A DNA stretch of 64,000 nucleotides from Pseudalkalibacillus sp. SCS-8 (GCF_040126055.1 NZ_CP143541.1:496001-560000), one strand, 5' to 3'; counted from the first letter of the stretch, positions 51,558-61,145 are shown. Program-made: numbers and translations. The notes: a model not told the origin generated them from the letters alone.

Positions 51558-52646
51558 TTATTCATCCTGCGCATAGGCGTCTGTAATTTTAACTTCATTT
51601 TCTGATGTGTGATACGTATGGAAGCTTTCAACCAATTTATCGAGGTGGACGAGATGGTGATTATAATCAATAATCAGACCGATTAACGGGAAGACGTTCA
51701 TCCACTGATCTCGTTCCACTTGGTTATGGTCATAAAGCTCCATGAAGTATTCCGTCAATTCCTTTTCGTCTTGCTCAAGCTGATCAACAACCTCATCTGG
51801 TGATTGATAACGAACCTTACCGATATATTTCATCAAAATACGTTGGTGATAGTTTGTTAAATGATCCAATTGATCTTGTATCAAGCGCTGGATCGTTTCC
51901 GGCATTTGATAGATTTTATGATCGTGTTGATCAAGGCTCTTCAGAATCGCTAAAGCTTTATACGTGGTTGAAATCATATTTCGGAATAATACCAGTTTGC
52001 GGTTCTTGGTGTACTCGGATCCTTTGAAATAACTTCGCTCTTCCTTGAACATCAAATAATAATTATCCGCCTTGATCATGCTTTCATTGATCTTCAAAAG
52101 GTCATCCTTCAATATTTTACGTTCTGCATCATTTCTTGTTGCGAGACGGATCCACTGAGAGATCTGTTCCATATTCTTGACGTTTTTATGATACAGCCTT
52201 GTTTCATATTTCGGCGGTAAAAAGGCAAGGTTTACAAGGAATGCACAGAATACCCCGATCATGATGACTGAAAAGCGTGTAATGGCGAATGTCAAATAGT
52301 CATCCCCTGGGTTGACCATGAGGACAATCATCGTGACGATTGCTAACGGAATGGTGGATTCGATCTTCAATTTGATATTGATCGCGATGATCAGCACACT
52401 GACTAGTCCGATTACAATCGGTGCGTTACCGAGTGTTTGTACTGCTACGATTGCGAGTGTCGCCCCGATTAAATTGGATTGAACCTGTTCAATGATCGTT
52501 TGATAGGAACGATAGATCGTCGGTTGAATGGCGAATAGGGCAGCAATCGCTGCGAATGATGCCGATTCTAGATTTAGAAACAATGTGATATATAATGCAA
52601 GTGCAATTGCAACTCCGGTTTTTATGATACGTGCACCGAATTTCAT
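51558..52646 (-). CDS. ygaE: Aromatic acid exporter family protein (YgaE-like, FUSC)
   Basis: A 362-residue protein. Six helices fill residues 1-150 (GVAIALALYITLFLNLESAS, IAALFAIQPTIYRSYQTIIE, and a QVQSNLIGATLAI typical of FUSC/ArAE), followed by a helical cytosolic half. Such proteins export aromatic acids or similar anions. I chose ATG 52646 because relatives begin MKxGARIxKTG; the AAAGGTG is 13 nt upstream, rather far. B. subtilis ygaE sits next to gsaB, as here. Confidence 0.82.
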   Translation of the reverse strand: MKFGARIIKTGVAIALALYITLFLNLESASFAAIAALFAIQPTIYRSYQTIIEQVQSNLIGATLAIVAVQTLGNAPIVIGLVSVLIIAINIKLKIESTIPLAIVTMIVLMVNPGDDYLTFAITRFSVIMIGVFCAFLVNLAFLPPKYETRLYHKNVKNMEQISQWIRLATRNDAERKILKDDLLKINESMIKADNYYLMFKEERSYFKGSEYTKNRKLVLFRNMISTTYKALAILKSLDQHDHKIYQMPETIQRLIQDQLDHLTNYHQRILMKYIGKVRYQSPDEVVDQLEQDEKELTEYFMELYDHNQVERDQWMNVFPLIGLIIDYNHHLVHLDKLVESFHTYHTSENEVKITDAYAQDE

Positions 52647-52798
52647 TGGGAATTCAAAACACCTTTCATTGTGCATTGATTAATGATGAACGTACTATAC
52701 ACCCAAACTGGTAAGAAAGCAATAGAAATCCTGAATTTGTAATTTGACGAAATAATGAAGTAATTCAAGCTTTACAATAACGAAATAAAAGACTCTGT

Positions 52799-54088
52799 TT
52801 ATAGCTGTTTGAAGGCTGATTCGACAGCCTTAAGCGTATCCTCAATATCTTCCTCTGTGTGCGCAGTCGTCAAGAACCAGGCTTCATATTTTGAAGGCGC
52901 AAGGTTGATGCCTTGATCGAGCATCAGGTTGAAGAAACGGGCAAACATTTCTCCATCACTCTGTTCAGCTTGATCATAGTTGGTAACCTCCTCATCGGAA
53001 CCGAAGTAAAGGGTAAGTGCGCCTTTCAAACGGTTGAGAGAAAGAGGGACCTCATATTGGGAAGCGAGCTTACGGATGCCGGCTTCTAATTTTTCGCCTA
53101 ATGCATCGAGTTGGTCATATACTCCGTCCTGCTTCAATACTTCAAGGCATGCTATTCCAGCTGCAATCGATGCAGGATTCCCTGCCATTGTTCCTGCTTG
53201 ATAAGCTGGGCCTAATGGAGCGACCTTCTCCATAATTTCTTTCTTTCCACCGTATGCCCCGATAGGTAGTCCACCACCGATGATTTTACCGAGAGCGGTC
53301 ATATCCGGTTCGACGTTCAACAGATTTTGAGCGCCTCCATACATGAAACGGAACGCGGTGATCACTTCATCATAAATGACGAGTGCACCAGCCTCATGTG
53401 CAATTTCGTTGACTGCTTCCAGGAAGCCTTCCTTCGGTTCGACGATTCCGAAGTTGCCTACAATCGGCTCAACGAGAATACCCGCAACCTCATGACCCCA
53501 TTTGTCGATTGCTTCTCTGAAGGCTTCAACATCGTTGAACGGGACGGTGATGACTTCCTGGGCGATGCTCTTCGGTACACCAGCTGAATCCGGGGTTCCG
53601 AGTGTAGATGGACCGGAACCTGCAGCGACCAAGACGAGATCGGAGTGACCATGATAGCAGCCGGCGAATTTGATAATCTTGTCACGTCCTGTAAAGGCAC
53701 GAGCTACACGGATCGTCGTCATGACAGCTTCTGTACCAGAGTTGACGAAACGGACCTTCTCCAGTGAAGGAATCGCCTCTTTAAGCATGACCGCGAACTC
53801 GTTCTCAAGGCGAGTCGGCGTACCATAAAGGACCCCAGTTTCGGCTGCCCGAGTGATCGCCTTTGTAATGTGAGGGTGGGCGTGTCCAGTAATGATTGGA
53901 CCGTAAGCAGCAAGATAGTCGATGTAGCGATTGCCATCAACATCCCAGAAGTACGCTCCTTCAGCCTTTTCCATGAAGACCGGTGCGCCGCCTCCAACGG
54001 CCTTGAAGGAACGGGAAGGGCTGTTCACCCCTCCTACAATATGCTCAAGTGCCTCATTATATAACGAAGTAGATTGATCTCGATTCAT
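52799..54088 (-). CDS. hemL: Glutamate-1-semialdehyde 2,1-aminomutase (GsaB/HemL2)
   Basis: A 429-residue PLP enzyme of tetrapyrrole synthesis. [20 protein letters not shown] opens it; [54 protein letters not shown] and [12 protein letters not shown] follow; the PLP Lys is in [19 protein letters not shown] (about residue 267). The place between ygaE and bcp corresponds to B. subtilis gsaB, the second aminomutase, separate from the hem operon. ATG 54088 has CAGGAGGT upstream. A cluster of REP-like repeats fills its promoter side. Confidence 0.94.
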   Translation of the reverse strand: MNRDQSTSLYNEALEHIVGGVNSPSRSFKAVGGGAPVFMEKAEGAYFWDVDGNRYIDYLAAYGPIITGHAHPHITKAITRAAETGVLYGTPTRLENEFAVMLKEAIPSLEKVRFVNSGTEAVMTTIRVARAFTGRDKIIKFAGCYHGHSDLVLVAAGSGPSTLGTPDSAGVPKSIAQEVITVPFNDVEAFREAIDKWGHEVAGILVEPIVGNFGIVEPKEGFLEAVNEIAHEAGALVIYDEVITAFRFMYGGAQNLLNVEPDMTALGKIIGGGLPIGAYGGKKEIMEKVAPLGPAYQAGTMAGNPASIAAGIACLEVLKQDGVYDQLDALGEKLEAGIRKLASQYEVPLSLNRLKGALTLYFGSDEEVTNYDQAEQSDGEMFARFFNLMLDQGINLAPSKYEAWFLTTAHTEEDIEDTLKAVESAFKQL

Positions 54089-54117
54089 AACAACAATACC
54101 TCCTGATTGTGAGTGGA

Positions 54118-54265
54118 AGTGTCAGTCGAAGTGTCAGGCACCGTTCCGGAAGCCAACTGTACCAGGGTGTCCTGAACGGTGCCTGACACCACCTCATCCT
54201 GGGGGGTGCCTGACACCATTTCAGAATCGTTATGTACCAATGCTTCGTAGGAAGTGCCTGACACC
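54118..54265. repeat. REP-like repeat cluster upstream of hemL2
   Basis: One full unit: GTGTCAGGCACCGTTC (54131-54146) with GAACGGTGCCTGACAC (54174-54189). Further half-sites: AGTGTCAG (54118), GGTGCCTGACACC (54178-54190 and 54205-54217), AGTGCCTGACACC (54253-54265). Confidence 0.8.
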
Positions 54266-54414
54266 AGGACAATTGACACCACGACAATTTCATCCCATAT
54301 TGTAGCAAAGATTCGTCGTGAGCGCAGAATTATAGGGGGGAGAGGAAACACTAGAGTTGAGTTTTCCAGCTTGGGTTGTATACACTGTTAATGGTGTAAA
54401 TGGAGGGAACATAT

Positions 54415-55428
54415 ATGAATAAGATGATACATGTAGAAAATCTGACGAAAGAATTCAAGTCATACTCGAGTCGTTCAGGCCTGAAAGGGGCTTTCAGAGA
54501 CCTGCTGACACGTAATTATAAAATCCATCGTGCGGTTGATTCGATTTCATTGGATGTTAAGCCTGGTGAAATGATCGGGTATATCGGAGAGAACGGTGCA
54601 GGTAAGTCGACTACGATTAAAATGTTGACCGGAATCCTCACCCCGACATCTGGCGAGCTGTCGATCAATGGAATGAATCCGCATAAGGAAAGGGAACGGT
54701 TCGTCAAGACCATCGGGGTCGTATTCGGTCAACGGTCCCAGCTCTGGTGGGATATCGCTGTACAGGAATCCTTCAGGCTGTTGAAGAAGGTGTATAACGT
54801 TTCCGATGAAGACTATAACGAGCATATGTCGATGGTGATTGAAGCGCTCGACATCGCTCCCCTACTGGACAAGCCCGTGCGGAAGCTATCCCTTGGGCAA
54901 AGGATGAGGTGTGAACTAGCAGCTGCACTGATCCATAATCCACCGCTCCTATTCTTGGATGAACCGACGATCGGATTGGATGTGCTCGTCAAGCTTAAAA
55001 TCAGAGAGTTTTTGAAGGAGCTCAATCAGCGCTACAACACGACCGTCATGCTGACGACACATGATTTATCTGACATTGAAGCGTTGTGTGAACGGGTCGT
55101 TATGCTGGATGAAGGGAAAATCATTTACGACGGTGCATTGAACCAGCTGAAAACGAGCTGGGGAGAAGGGAAGCAGATCGAGTTCCATTTCAAAACGGCG
55201 AAGTCAAGAGAAGAGCTAAACGCCGCTACCGGCAAACAATTGGTCGTCTGGGAGCCTGGGGAAAACGCGAATACATGGACTGCGAATGTAACGAACGATG
55301 AAGACATCATATCTCAAGTCATCGGCGATGTCGTCTCCAACCATCAAATCCTTGACCTGAAGATTCTGGAAACGTCGACGGAGGAAATCATCCGTAATAT
55401 TTACGAAGAAGGCGTTATCCATGGCTAA
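54415..55428 (+). CDS. ABC-2 type exporter, ATPase
   Basis: A 337-residue ATPase. Walker A GENGAGKSTTIKMLTGIL, then FGQRSQLWWDIAV (the Q-loop variant found in this subgroup), signature KLSLGQRMRCELAAAL, Walker B LLFLDEPTIGLD and H-loop TTHDLSDIEAL. This subgroup pairs with two ABC-2 (DUF990-type) permeases, as follows. ATG 54415 follows TGGAGGG; an extension to 54400 is not needed. Its stop overlaps the next gene by 8 nt. Confidence 0.92.
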   Translation: MNKMIHVENLTKEFKSYSSRSGLKGAFRDLLTRNYKIHRAVDSISLDVKPGEMIGYIGENGAGKSTTIKMLTGILTPTSGELSINGMNPHKERERFVKTIGVVFGQRSQLWWDIAVQESFRLLKKVYNVSDEDYNEHMSMVIEALDIAPLLDKPVRKLSLGQRMRCELAAALIHNPPLLFLDEPTIGLDVLVKLKIREFLKELNQRYNTTVMLTTHDLSDIEALCERVVMLDEGKIIYDGALNQLKTSWGEGKQIEFHFKTAKSREELNAATGKQLVVWEPGENANTWTANVTNDEDIISQVIGDVVSNHQILDLKILETSTEEIIRNIYEEGVIHG

Positions 55429-56212
55429 GTACATTGAAATGATTCGTATTCGATTTTTGATGATGCTCGCTTACAGGACGAATTACTACAGTGGCATCAT
55501 CATCTACAGCATCAATATTGCTGCTTATTACTTTTTATGGAGTGCAATTTACGGTGGGAAAGAGGATATCCAGGGACTTTCAGTCATCCAGATGACGACA
55601 TACATAGCCGTTGCTTGGATGGCGAGAGCGTTTTACTTCAACAACATCGATCGTGAAATTGCGCTCGAAATAAAAGAGGGAAAAGTAGCAGTCGAACTCA
55701 TTCGACCTTATCAGTATCTGAATATGAAAACGATGGCGGCGCTCGGTGAAGGGATTTTCAGGCTGTTCTTCTTTTCCGTACCCGGTATGTTCATCGTCTC
55801 GCTCATCTTTCCGATGGAATTTTCAGCGAACCTTTCCACTTGGGGTTTTTTCGGCATTTCAATTTTATTCAGCTTCATCATCAACACGCAAATCAATTTA
55901 ATGACCGGAATCATCACTTTCTTCCTATTTAACAATGATGGATTGATGCGTGCAAAGAGAGTCGTCATCGACCTATTTTCTGGATTGATCCTGCCGATCA
56001 GTTTCTATCCAGGCTGGGCCCAAGCCGCTATGGAGTGGTTTCCGTTCCAATATATTTCCTACGTTCCAAGCATGATCTTTTCCGAAGGGTTTGTCGGAAG
56101 TGAGGTCTGGAACGCCATCATGATGCAGGCGATCTGGTGTTTGATCCTACTCATACCGATTCAGGTCTTATGGGGACTAGCGAAAAAACAAATGGTCATA
56201 CAAGGAGGTTGA
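55421..56212 (+). CDS. ABC-2 type exporter, permease 1
   Basis: A 263-residue membrane protein with six helices. MAKYIEMIRIRFLMMLAYRT, then REIALEIKEGKVAVELIRPY (the conserved cytosolic segment of this ABC-2 subgroup), and FYPGWAQAAMEWFPFQYISY before the last helix. ATG 55421 overlaps the ATPase gene, no strong ribosome-binding site, so coupled translation. Substrate unknown; relatives export hydrophobic compounds or glycoconjugates. Confidence 0.88.
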   Translation: MAKYIEMIRIRFLMMLAYRTNYYSGIIIYSINIAAYYFLWSAIYGGKEDIQGLSVIQMTTYIAVAWMARAFYFNNIDREIALEIKEGKVAVELIRPYQYLNMKTMAALGEGIFRLFFFSVPGMFIVSLIFPMEFSANLSTWGFFGISILFSFIINTQINLMTGIITFFLFNNDGLMRAKRVVIDLFSGLILPISFYPGWAQAAMEWFPFQYISYVPSMIFSEGFVGSEVWNAIMMQAIWCLILLIPIQVLWGLAKKQMVIQGG

Positions 56213-56218
56213 TTGATC

Positions 56219-57004
56219 ATGAGACATCTATCCATATTTCTTCAATATGTCGGTCAATATATGAAGACACGATTGACCTATCGTTCTGACATGGTCGTCG
56301 AGCTCTTGTCTGACCTGCTTTTCCAGGCGGTCAATTTGATTTTCATACTGGTCGTTTTCGGTCATACCGACTTGCTGAGTGGATGGTCACGGGATGAAAT
56401 CATCTTCATTTATGGATTCTTTCTAGTCCCATTCGCTTTCTTCTCGACTTTCTTCAATATATGGGATTTCAATGAACGCTATATCGTAAAAGGTGAACTT
56501 GACCGGATCCTTACCCGTCCGATTCACAGCCTGTTCCAGGTAATCTTAGAGCGGATGGAACTGGAATCGATGTTCGGTGTCATTACCGGTCTCGCTATCA
56601 TGTTTTACGCGGGAAGCAACCTCGGTTTAACGATTGAATGGTACGACCCGATTCTTTTCATCCTGTTTGTGATCGGAGGCGCGCTCGTCTACGCCGGAAT
56701 CTTTATCAGTTTGGCAACCGTCAGCTTCTGGTCGGACAGCCGTACGGCGATCATGCCGATGATGTATAATATAGGGAACTTCGGACGTTACCCCGTGGAT
56801 ATATACAACCAGGTCATCCGGTACGTCCTTACATGGATCTTGCCATTCGCGTTCGTCGGCGTTTATCCGGCAGCTTTTTTCCTCAACAAAACAGAATGGT
56901 ACGGCTATGCATTCTTGACGCCCTTCATGGGAATGCTGTTCTTCACTCTGTCGATTTTCCTGTGGAATGTTGGAGTGACGAAGTATCGAGGAGCTGGAAG
57001 TTAA
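56219..57004 (+). CDS. ABC-2 type exporter, permease 2
   Basis: A 261-residue membrane protein paralogous to permease 1. LTYRSDMVVELLSDLLFQA, then NERYIVKGELDRILTRPIHS (equivalent to the EGKVAVELIRP segment), and YPAAFFLNKTEWYGYAFL. Start ATG 56219 has AAGGAGG at 10 nt; the TTG at 56213 is at 4 nt and also possible. The three genes together form a complete exporter. Confidence 0.88.
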   Translation: MRHLSIFLQYVGQYMKTRLTYRSDMVVELLSDLLFQAVNLIFILVVFGHTDLLSGWSRDEIIFIYGFFLVPFAFFSTFFNIWDFNERYIVKGELDRILTRPIHSLFQVILERMELESMFGVITGLAIMFYAGSNLGLTIEWYDPILFILFVIGGALVYAGIFISLATVSFWSDSRTAIMPMMYNIGNFGRYPVDIYNQVIRYVLTWILPFAFVGVYPAAFFLNKTEWYGYAFLTPFMGMLFFTLSIFLWNVGVTKYRGAGS

Positions 57005-57060
57005 TTTGATGTTATGAATTGCCCCGTTCGAGGGAACATACTAATAAATCATTTTGTATC

Positions 57061-57094
57061 GGAGGTGAAGCCTTCCAAATAGGGAAGGCGAACC
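57061..57094 (+). promoter_or_regulatory. Ribosome-binding site with hairpin spacer
   Basis: GGAGGTGA (57061-57068), a perfect complement of the 16S tail, lies 26 nt before GTG 57095. Between them GCCTTCC (57070-57076) pairs with GGAAGGC (57083-57089). If folded, the hairpin shortens the effective spacing to about 7 nt. An in-frame stop at 57080-57082 excludes an earlier start. Confidence 0.6.
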
Positions 57095-58378
57095 GTGGCC
57101 ATCATTAATCTTATTTTAGTCGCTATTTTAATTGCAGCTACTGCTTTTTTCGTCGCAGCCGAATTTGCAATTGTAAAAGTAAGATCCACAAAGATTGACA
57201 AGCTTGTAGAAGAAGGAAACAAACGGGCGAAAGCCGCTCGGAAAGTACTCGATAATCTGGATGGGTACCTTTCCGCTTGTCAGCTCGGAATCACCATCAC
57301 TGCGCTCGGCCTTGGTTGGTTAGGGGAACCGACGGTTGAAGAACTGCTGCATCCTGTATTTGTGCAGTTCGAAATATCACCGACCCTTGCAAGTACACTA
57401 TCGTTCATCATAGCGTTCTCTTTGATCACATTTTTACACGTCGTGTTAGGGGAGCTGGCACCAAAGACCGTTGCCATCCAGAAAGCGGAAGCCATCAGTT
57501 TACTTTTAGCAAGACCATTGATTTGGTTTGCAAAAATTATGTATCCATTCATATGGTCCTTGAACGGTTCTGCTCGTTTAATTATCAGGATGCTCGGATT
57601 CAGCCAAGCTAACGAGCATGACATGGCGCACTCGGAAGAGGAACTGCGCATCATTTTATCGGAAAGCTATAAGAGTGGAGAAATCAACCAATCCGAGCTC
57701 CATTACGTTAACAAGATTTTCGAATTCGATGATCGTACCGCTAAAGAAATCATGGTACCTCGTACTGAAATGGTCTGTATGTTCACGGATGATCAGATGG
57801 ATGAGAACGTAGAGGTCATGAGCCGCGAAAAGTATACGCGTTATCCTGTAGCTGACGGGGATAAAGATCACATTGTCGGAATCGTCAATATTAAAGAAGT
57901 GTTCAATTCGTTGTTGAAAAAAGAGGACAGACCGATTGAGGATTTCATTCGTCCTGTTTCAAAAGTGATTGAAACGACCCCAATCAAGAAGCTGCTCGTC
58001 CAAATGCAGAAGGAACGGATCCATATGATGATTCTAGTGGACGAATACGGTGGAACAGCTGGTCTCGTAACCGTAGAAGACATCCTGGAAGAGATCGTCG
58101 GAGAAATCCGTGATGAATTCGATGTCGAAGAACAACCATTGATTAAGAAGGTGGATGGGAACCAGGCAATTTTGGACGGGAAAGCACTGATCGCAGATGT
58201 CAACGAGCTTTTCAGCATTGATATTGATGATACAGAGCTGGATACGATCGGTGGCTGGATTCTTTCTCAAGCATCCGACATCTCAATTAATGATCAATAT
58301 GAGTATGAAAATGTAACCTTTGAAGTTACAGATGTAGAAGACCAACAGATTAAACGAATAAAGGCGACAGCCCAGTAA
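57095..58378 (+). CDS. CNNM/CorC family membrane protein (hemolysin-related)
   Basis: A 427-residue protein with an N-terminal CNNM transmembrane domain (TAFFVAAEFAIVKVRSTKID, GITITALGLGWLGEPTVEEL), two CBS motifs (IMVPRTEMVCMF and YPVADGDKDHIVGIVNIKEV; ILVDEYGGTAGLVTVEDILE), and a C-terminal CorC_HlyC domain. The family exports Mg2+ or Na+-coupled divalent ions; Bacillus relatives include YhdP and MpfA. Start GTG 57095 sits behind an unusual hairpin spacer. Confidence 0.92.
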   Translation: MAIINLILVAILIAATAFFVAAEFAIVKVRSTKIDKLVEEGNKRAKAARKVLDNLDGYLSACQLGITITALGLGWLGEPTVEELLHPVFVQFEISPTLASTLSFIIAFSLITFLHVVLGELAPKTVAIQKAEAISLLLARPLIWFAKIMYPFIWSLNGSARLIIRMLGFSQANEHDMAHSEEELRIILSESYKSGEINQSELHYVNKIFEFDDRTAKEIMVPRTEMVCMFTDDQMDENVEVMSREKYTRYPVADGDKDHIVGIVNIKEVFNSLLKKEDRPIEDFIRPVSKVIETTPIKKLLVQMQKERIHMMILVDEYGGTAGLVTVEDILEEIVGEIRDEFDVEEQPLIKKVDGNQAILDGKALIADVNELFSIDIDDTELDTIGGWILSQASDISINDQYEYENVTFEVTDVEDQQIKRIKATAQ

Positions 58379-58434
58379 ATTCATCTTGTCCTATCTCTGC
58401 ACACTTCTGCATAAAGTGTGTTGAGGTGGATAAG

Positions 58435-58857
58435 ATGGATTTTCTTTTTGTCATTTTCGTCATAACAACCGTTTTCTTCATAGTACAGAAGAGCATTCGG
58501 TCATTCTTCCTAAGTCCTCGTCATAAAGCGAAAAAATCTCGGGCATTCATTTCATTTGATGACTTGATTGCCTTATTCGTCGTATACTCCATCATTATCC
58601 TCGGATTCGGTTCAATATATTTCAGTCTTACAATTACAGGGGTCCCCGTTCTGATGGAGGGGGGAGCACCGATTACGGGTACGTTCATACAGTTAGGTGA
58701 AGCGGTCTCTTATTTCAGTGCCGTCACCCTCCTTTCAGTTGGATATGGGGACATTACCCCAGTGGGGCTCGGAAGGTGGATTTCAATCATTGAAGCATTA
58801 GTCGGATATCTTCTACCTGCAGCTTTTGTCCTTTCGACTGTCGTGGATAACGAATAG
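58435..58857 (+). CDS. Two-helix potassium channel-like protein
   Basis: A 140-residue protein. Hydrophobic N-terminal helix, a basic stretch (RHKAKKSR), then a channel unit: helix (about residues 44-66), pore helix and filter VTLLSVGYGDITPVG (about residues 102-116), final helix. TVGYGD-type filter is read here as SVGYGD. No RCK/TrkA-N domain is attached. ATG 58435 has TTGAGGTGG upstream; an earlier GTG (58426) overlaps that site. Follows the CNNM gene by 56 nt. Confidence 0.88.
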   Translation: MDFLFVIFVITTVFFIVQKSIRSFFLSPRHKAKKSRAFISFDDLIALFVVYSIIILGFGSIYFSLTITGVPVLMEGGAPITGTFIQLGEAVSYFSAVTLLSVGYGDITPVGLGRWISIIEALVGYLLPAAFVLSTVVDNE

Positions 58858-58956
58858 GAATCGTATCGGTTGTAACAGATGGGAAGATTGGGTACCCTTA
58901 CATTAGAAGTAGTCCAAAACGGACTCGTGGAATTTTCTGTAGGAGGGTATTGAATC

Positions 58957-59424
58957 ATGACTGTTCAAACAGGTGAGAAAGCACCAGATTTCACATTGGA
59001 AGCGAATACTGGAGAGAAAGTAAGCCTTTCTGATTTTAAAGGGAAGAATGTCGTATTATATTTCTACCCAAAAGACATGACTCCGGGATGTACGACTGAA
59101 GCATGTGACTTTAGAGACCGGCACAGTGAATTCAGTGATCAGAATACGATCATTCTTGGCGTTAGTCCAGATCCAGTGGAACGGCATAAGAAGTTCATTG
59201 AAAAACACGACCTTCCGTTCTTGCTGTTGGCAGATGAAGATCATAAAGTTGCAGAACAATATGGTGTTTGGCAATTGAAGAAGAACTTCGGGAAAGAATA
59301 CATGGGAATCGTCAGATCGACGTTCATCATTGATAAAAATGGTGAGCTCGTGAAGGAATGGCGAAAGGTCCGCGTCAAAGACCATGTAGAAGAAGCGTTA
59401 ACCTATATTAAAGAGAACATGTAA
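58957..59424 (+). CDS. bcp: Thioredoxin-dependent peroxiredoxin Bcp
   Basis: A 155-residue peroxiredoxin. GEKAPDFTLEANTGEKVSLS, the peroxidatic Cys in PKDMTPGCTTEACDFRD (Cys45; the second Cys50 is the resolving residue of the atypical 2-Cys Bcp type), and RSTFIIDKNGELVKEW with the conserved Arg. It reduces hydroperoxides using thioredoxin. B. subtilis YgaF is the counterpart. ATG 58957 follows TAGGAGGG. Near perR in the same region. Confidence 0.94.
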   Translation: MTVQTGEKAPDFTLEANTGEKVSLSDFKGKNVVLYFYPKDMTPGCTTEACDFRDRHSEFSDQNTIILGVSPDPVERHKKFIEKHDLPFLLLADEDHKVAEQYGVWQLKKNFGKEYMGIVRSTFIIDKNGELVKEWRKVRVKDHVEEALTYIKENM

Positions 59425-59433
59425 CAGCAAAAT

Positions 59434-59465
59434 CCTGCCCGAAAGATCGGGCGGGGTTTTCTTTA
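59434..59465 (+). terminator. Terminator of bcp
   Basis: CCTGCCCGA (59434-59442) with TCGGGCGGGG (59447-59456), loop AAGA, then TTTTCTTT. Confidence 0.85.
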
Positions 59466-59481
59466 TATGCTGTTGAATATT

Positions 59482-59531
59482 ATTGTTGATTTCCTCTTTA
59501 AAAGTGCTCGCTTAACGCTACAATCAACAAT
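59482..59531. repeat. Ten-bp inverted repeat in the bcp/dehydrogenase gap
   Basis: ATTGTTGATT (59482-59491) and AATCAACAAT (59522-59531), extendable by three more pairs across a mismatch. It may be an operator or a hairpin; nothing else is seen in this 190-nt gap. Confidence 0.4.
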
Positions 59532-59616
59532 GAATATACCATTGGGCTTTCACTAAGCCATATTTTTAATACTGTGATAAAATCGAAATGTCAGATTATT
59601 CAGAGGTGGCGTTTAC

Positions 59617-60567
59617 ATGTACATATTATCTTCAGCAAAACTTAAGACGAGAATAAAAGAAGAGTTGCAAAATGAATATCCAGAAATCGAGTTTCAATTT
59701 TGCCAAAATATCAATGAGGCTGAAGGCTTTTTACATAAGGCTGATGTGCTTTTGTCTTATGGAGAAGATCTCACGCCTCAACTTATCCACCAAGCAGAAA
59801 GACTGAAATGGATCCATATCCTGTCTGCGGGGCTGGACAAAATGCCATTCGAAGCAATCGGTGAACGAGGCATTCTCGTTACGAACGCCCGTGGAATCCA
59901 TCAAGTGCCTATGGCCGAATATACAATCGGTATGATGCTCCAAGTGATCCGTAACCTTGCATTGGTCCAACAAAATCAAAAGGATAAAGTATGGGACCGT
60001 AGGATAAAGATGGATGAACTGCATGGTAAAACAATTGGCGTACTGGGTGCAGGAGCAATTGGGCAGGAAATCGGGAGGCTCGCGAAAGCATTTCAAATGA
60101 AAACGATCGGGATGAACAGGAGCGGAAGCCCAGTCGAGCACTTCGATGAAATGTTCACTCAAAATGAGTTGGAAGACAATTTAGATCGTGTCGACTTCCT
60201 CGTAAATGTATTACCGAAAACGGATGAGACGAGCCAACTGTTGAAAAAAGAGCATTTCGAACGGATGCAGGATCATGCAGTATTCATCAACATCGGGCGT
60301 GGGACGACTGTAGATGAAAAAGGTTTGATTGAGGCATTGAAGGAAAACCAAATTGCTCACGCTGTATTGGACGTTATGGAGACAGAGCCTCTTCCTGAAG
60401 AAAGTGTTCTTTGGAACATGGAAAACGTAACAATCACGCCTCATATTTCGGGCATTACACCAAAGTATCAGGACCGCGCGATTGAACAGTTTGAAGCGAA
60501 TCTGCACGTATTTCAGACCGGAGAAGGAAACTATATGAATAAAATCGACGTTAATAGGGGGTATTAA
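59617..60567 (+). CDS. D-2-hydroxyacid dehydrogenase
   Basis: A 316-residue NAD-dependent dehydrogenase of the SerA/hydroxypyruvate-reductase type. NAD loop GVLGAGAIGQEIGRLAKAF (about residues 138-156), catalytic Arg in FINIGRGTTVDEKGL, Glu in LDVMETEPLPEE and His in ITPHISGITPKY. Substrate is a short 2-hydroxy/2-oxo acid. ATG 59617 has CAGAGGTGG upstream. The next gene begins 2 nt after its stop. Confidence 0.9.
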   Translation: MYILSSAKLKTRIKEELQNEYPEIEFQFCQNINEAEGFLHKADVLLSYGEDLTPQLIHQAERLKWIHILSAGLDKMPFEAIGERGILVTNARGIHQVPMAEYTIGMMLQVIRNLALVQQNQKDKVWDRRIKMDELHGKTIGVLGAGAIGQEIGRLAKAFQMKTIGMNRSGSPVEHFDEMFTQNELEDNLDRVDFLVNVLPKTDETSQLLKKEHFERMQDHAVFINIGRGTTVDEKGLIEALKENQIAHAVLDVMETEPLPEESVLWNMENVTITPHISGITPKYQDRAIEQFEANLHVFQTGEGNYMNKIDVNRGY

Positions 60568-60569
60568 GA

Positions 60570-61121
60570 ATGAAGATTTATACGAAAACAGGAGATAAAG
60601 GAACGACTTCCTTAGTGTATGGTGACCGCGTCCAGAAAAACGATCCAAGAGTAGAGGCATACGGAACGTGCGATGAAGCGAATTCCATGATCGGTCTCGC
60701 AATAAGTCATCTACAGGCCAATGATCGGGAGTGGAAGGTGGAATTTGAAAAGACCTTACGACGTGTCCAGACCGTACTCTTCCATGTCGGAGCTGAACTA
60801 GCGACACCAGCTGGGAAAAAGGTAGGATGGACGCTGGAGGAAAGTGATATTTCTTTTTTGGAACAAGCGATTGATCGCTGGGACGAGAAGCTGACACCAT
60901 TGAAGCAATTTGTTTTACCTGGGGGATCTGCAGCTGCCTCTGCCTTGCATGTTGCACGAACGGTTTCGCGAAGAGCGGAACGTCAAGCCGTAGCGATCGA
61001 AAAGGTCAATCCTTTAGTCCTTTCCTATTTGAATCGACTATCCGATTTTCTTTTCGTAGCAGCAAGATATGCAAATCATCAAATGGAAGTCGCAGAACCG
61101 ATACTGCATGAAGAAGAGTGA
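60570..61121 (+). CDS. Cob(I)alamin adenosyltransferase, PduO type
   Basis: A 183-residue enzyme that makes adenosylcobalamin from cob(I)alamin and ATP. The ATP site is MKIYTKTGDKGTTSLVYGDR (residues 1-20), followed by DEANSMIGLA; FVLPGGSAAASALHVARTV and RRAERQAVAI hold the conserved Arg; LNRLSDFLFVAARYAN ends the domain. ATG 60570 follows GGGGGTATTAAGA. Same transcript as the dehydrogenase. B. subtilis YvqK is equivalent but sits elsewhere. Confidence 0.93.
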   Translation: MKIYTKTGDKGTTSLVYGDRVQKNDPRVEAYGTCDEANSMIGLAISHLQANDREWKVEFEKTLRRVQTVLFHVGAELATPAGKKVGWTLEESDISFLEQAIDRWDEKLTPLKQFVLPGGSAAASALHVARTVSRRAERQAVAIEKVNPLVLSYLNRLSDFLFVAARYANHQMEVAEPILHEEE

Positions 61122-61145
61122 AGTCAAGCATGGTAAGGGTTTGCA

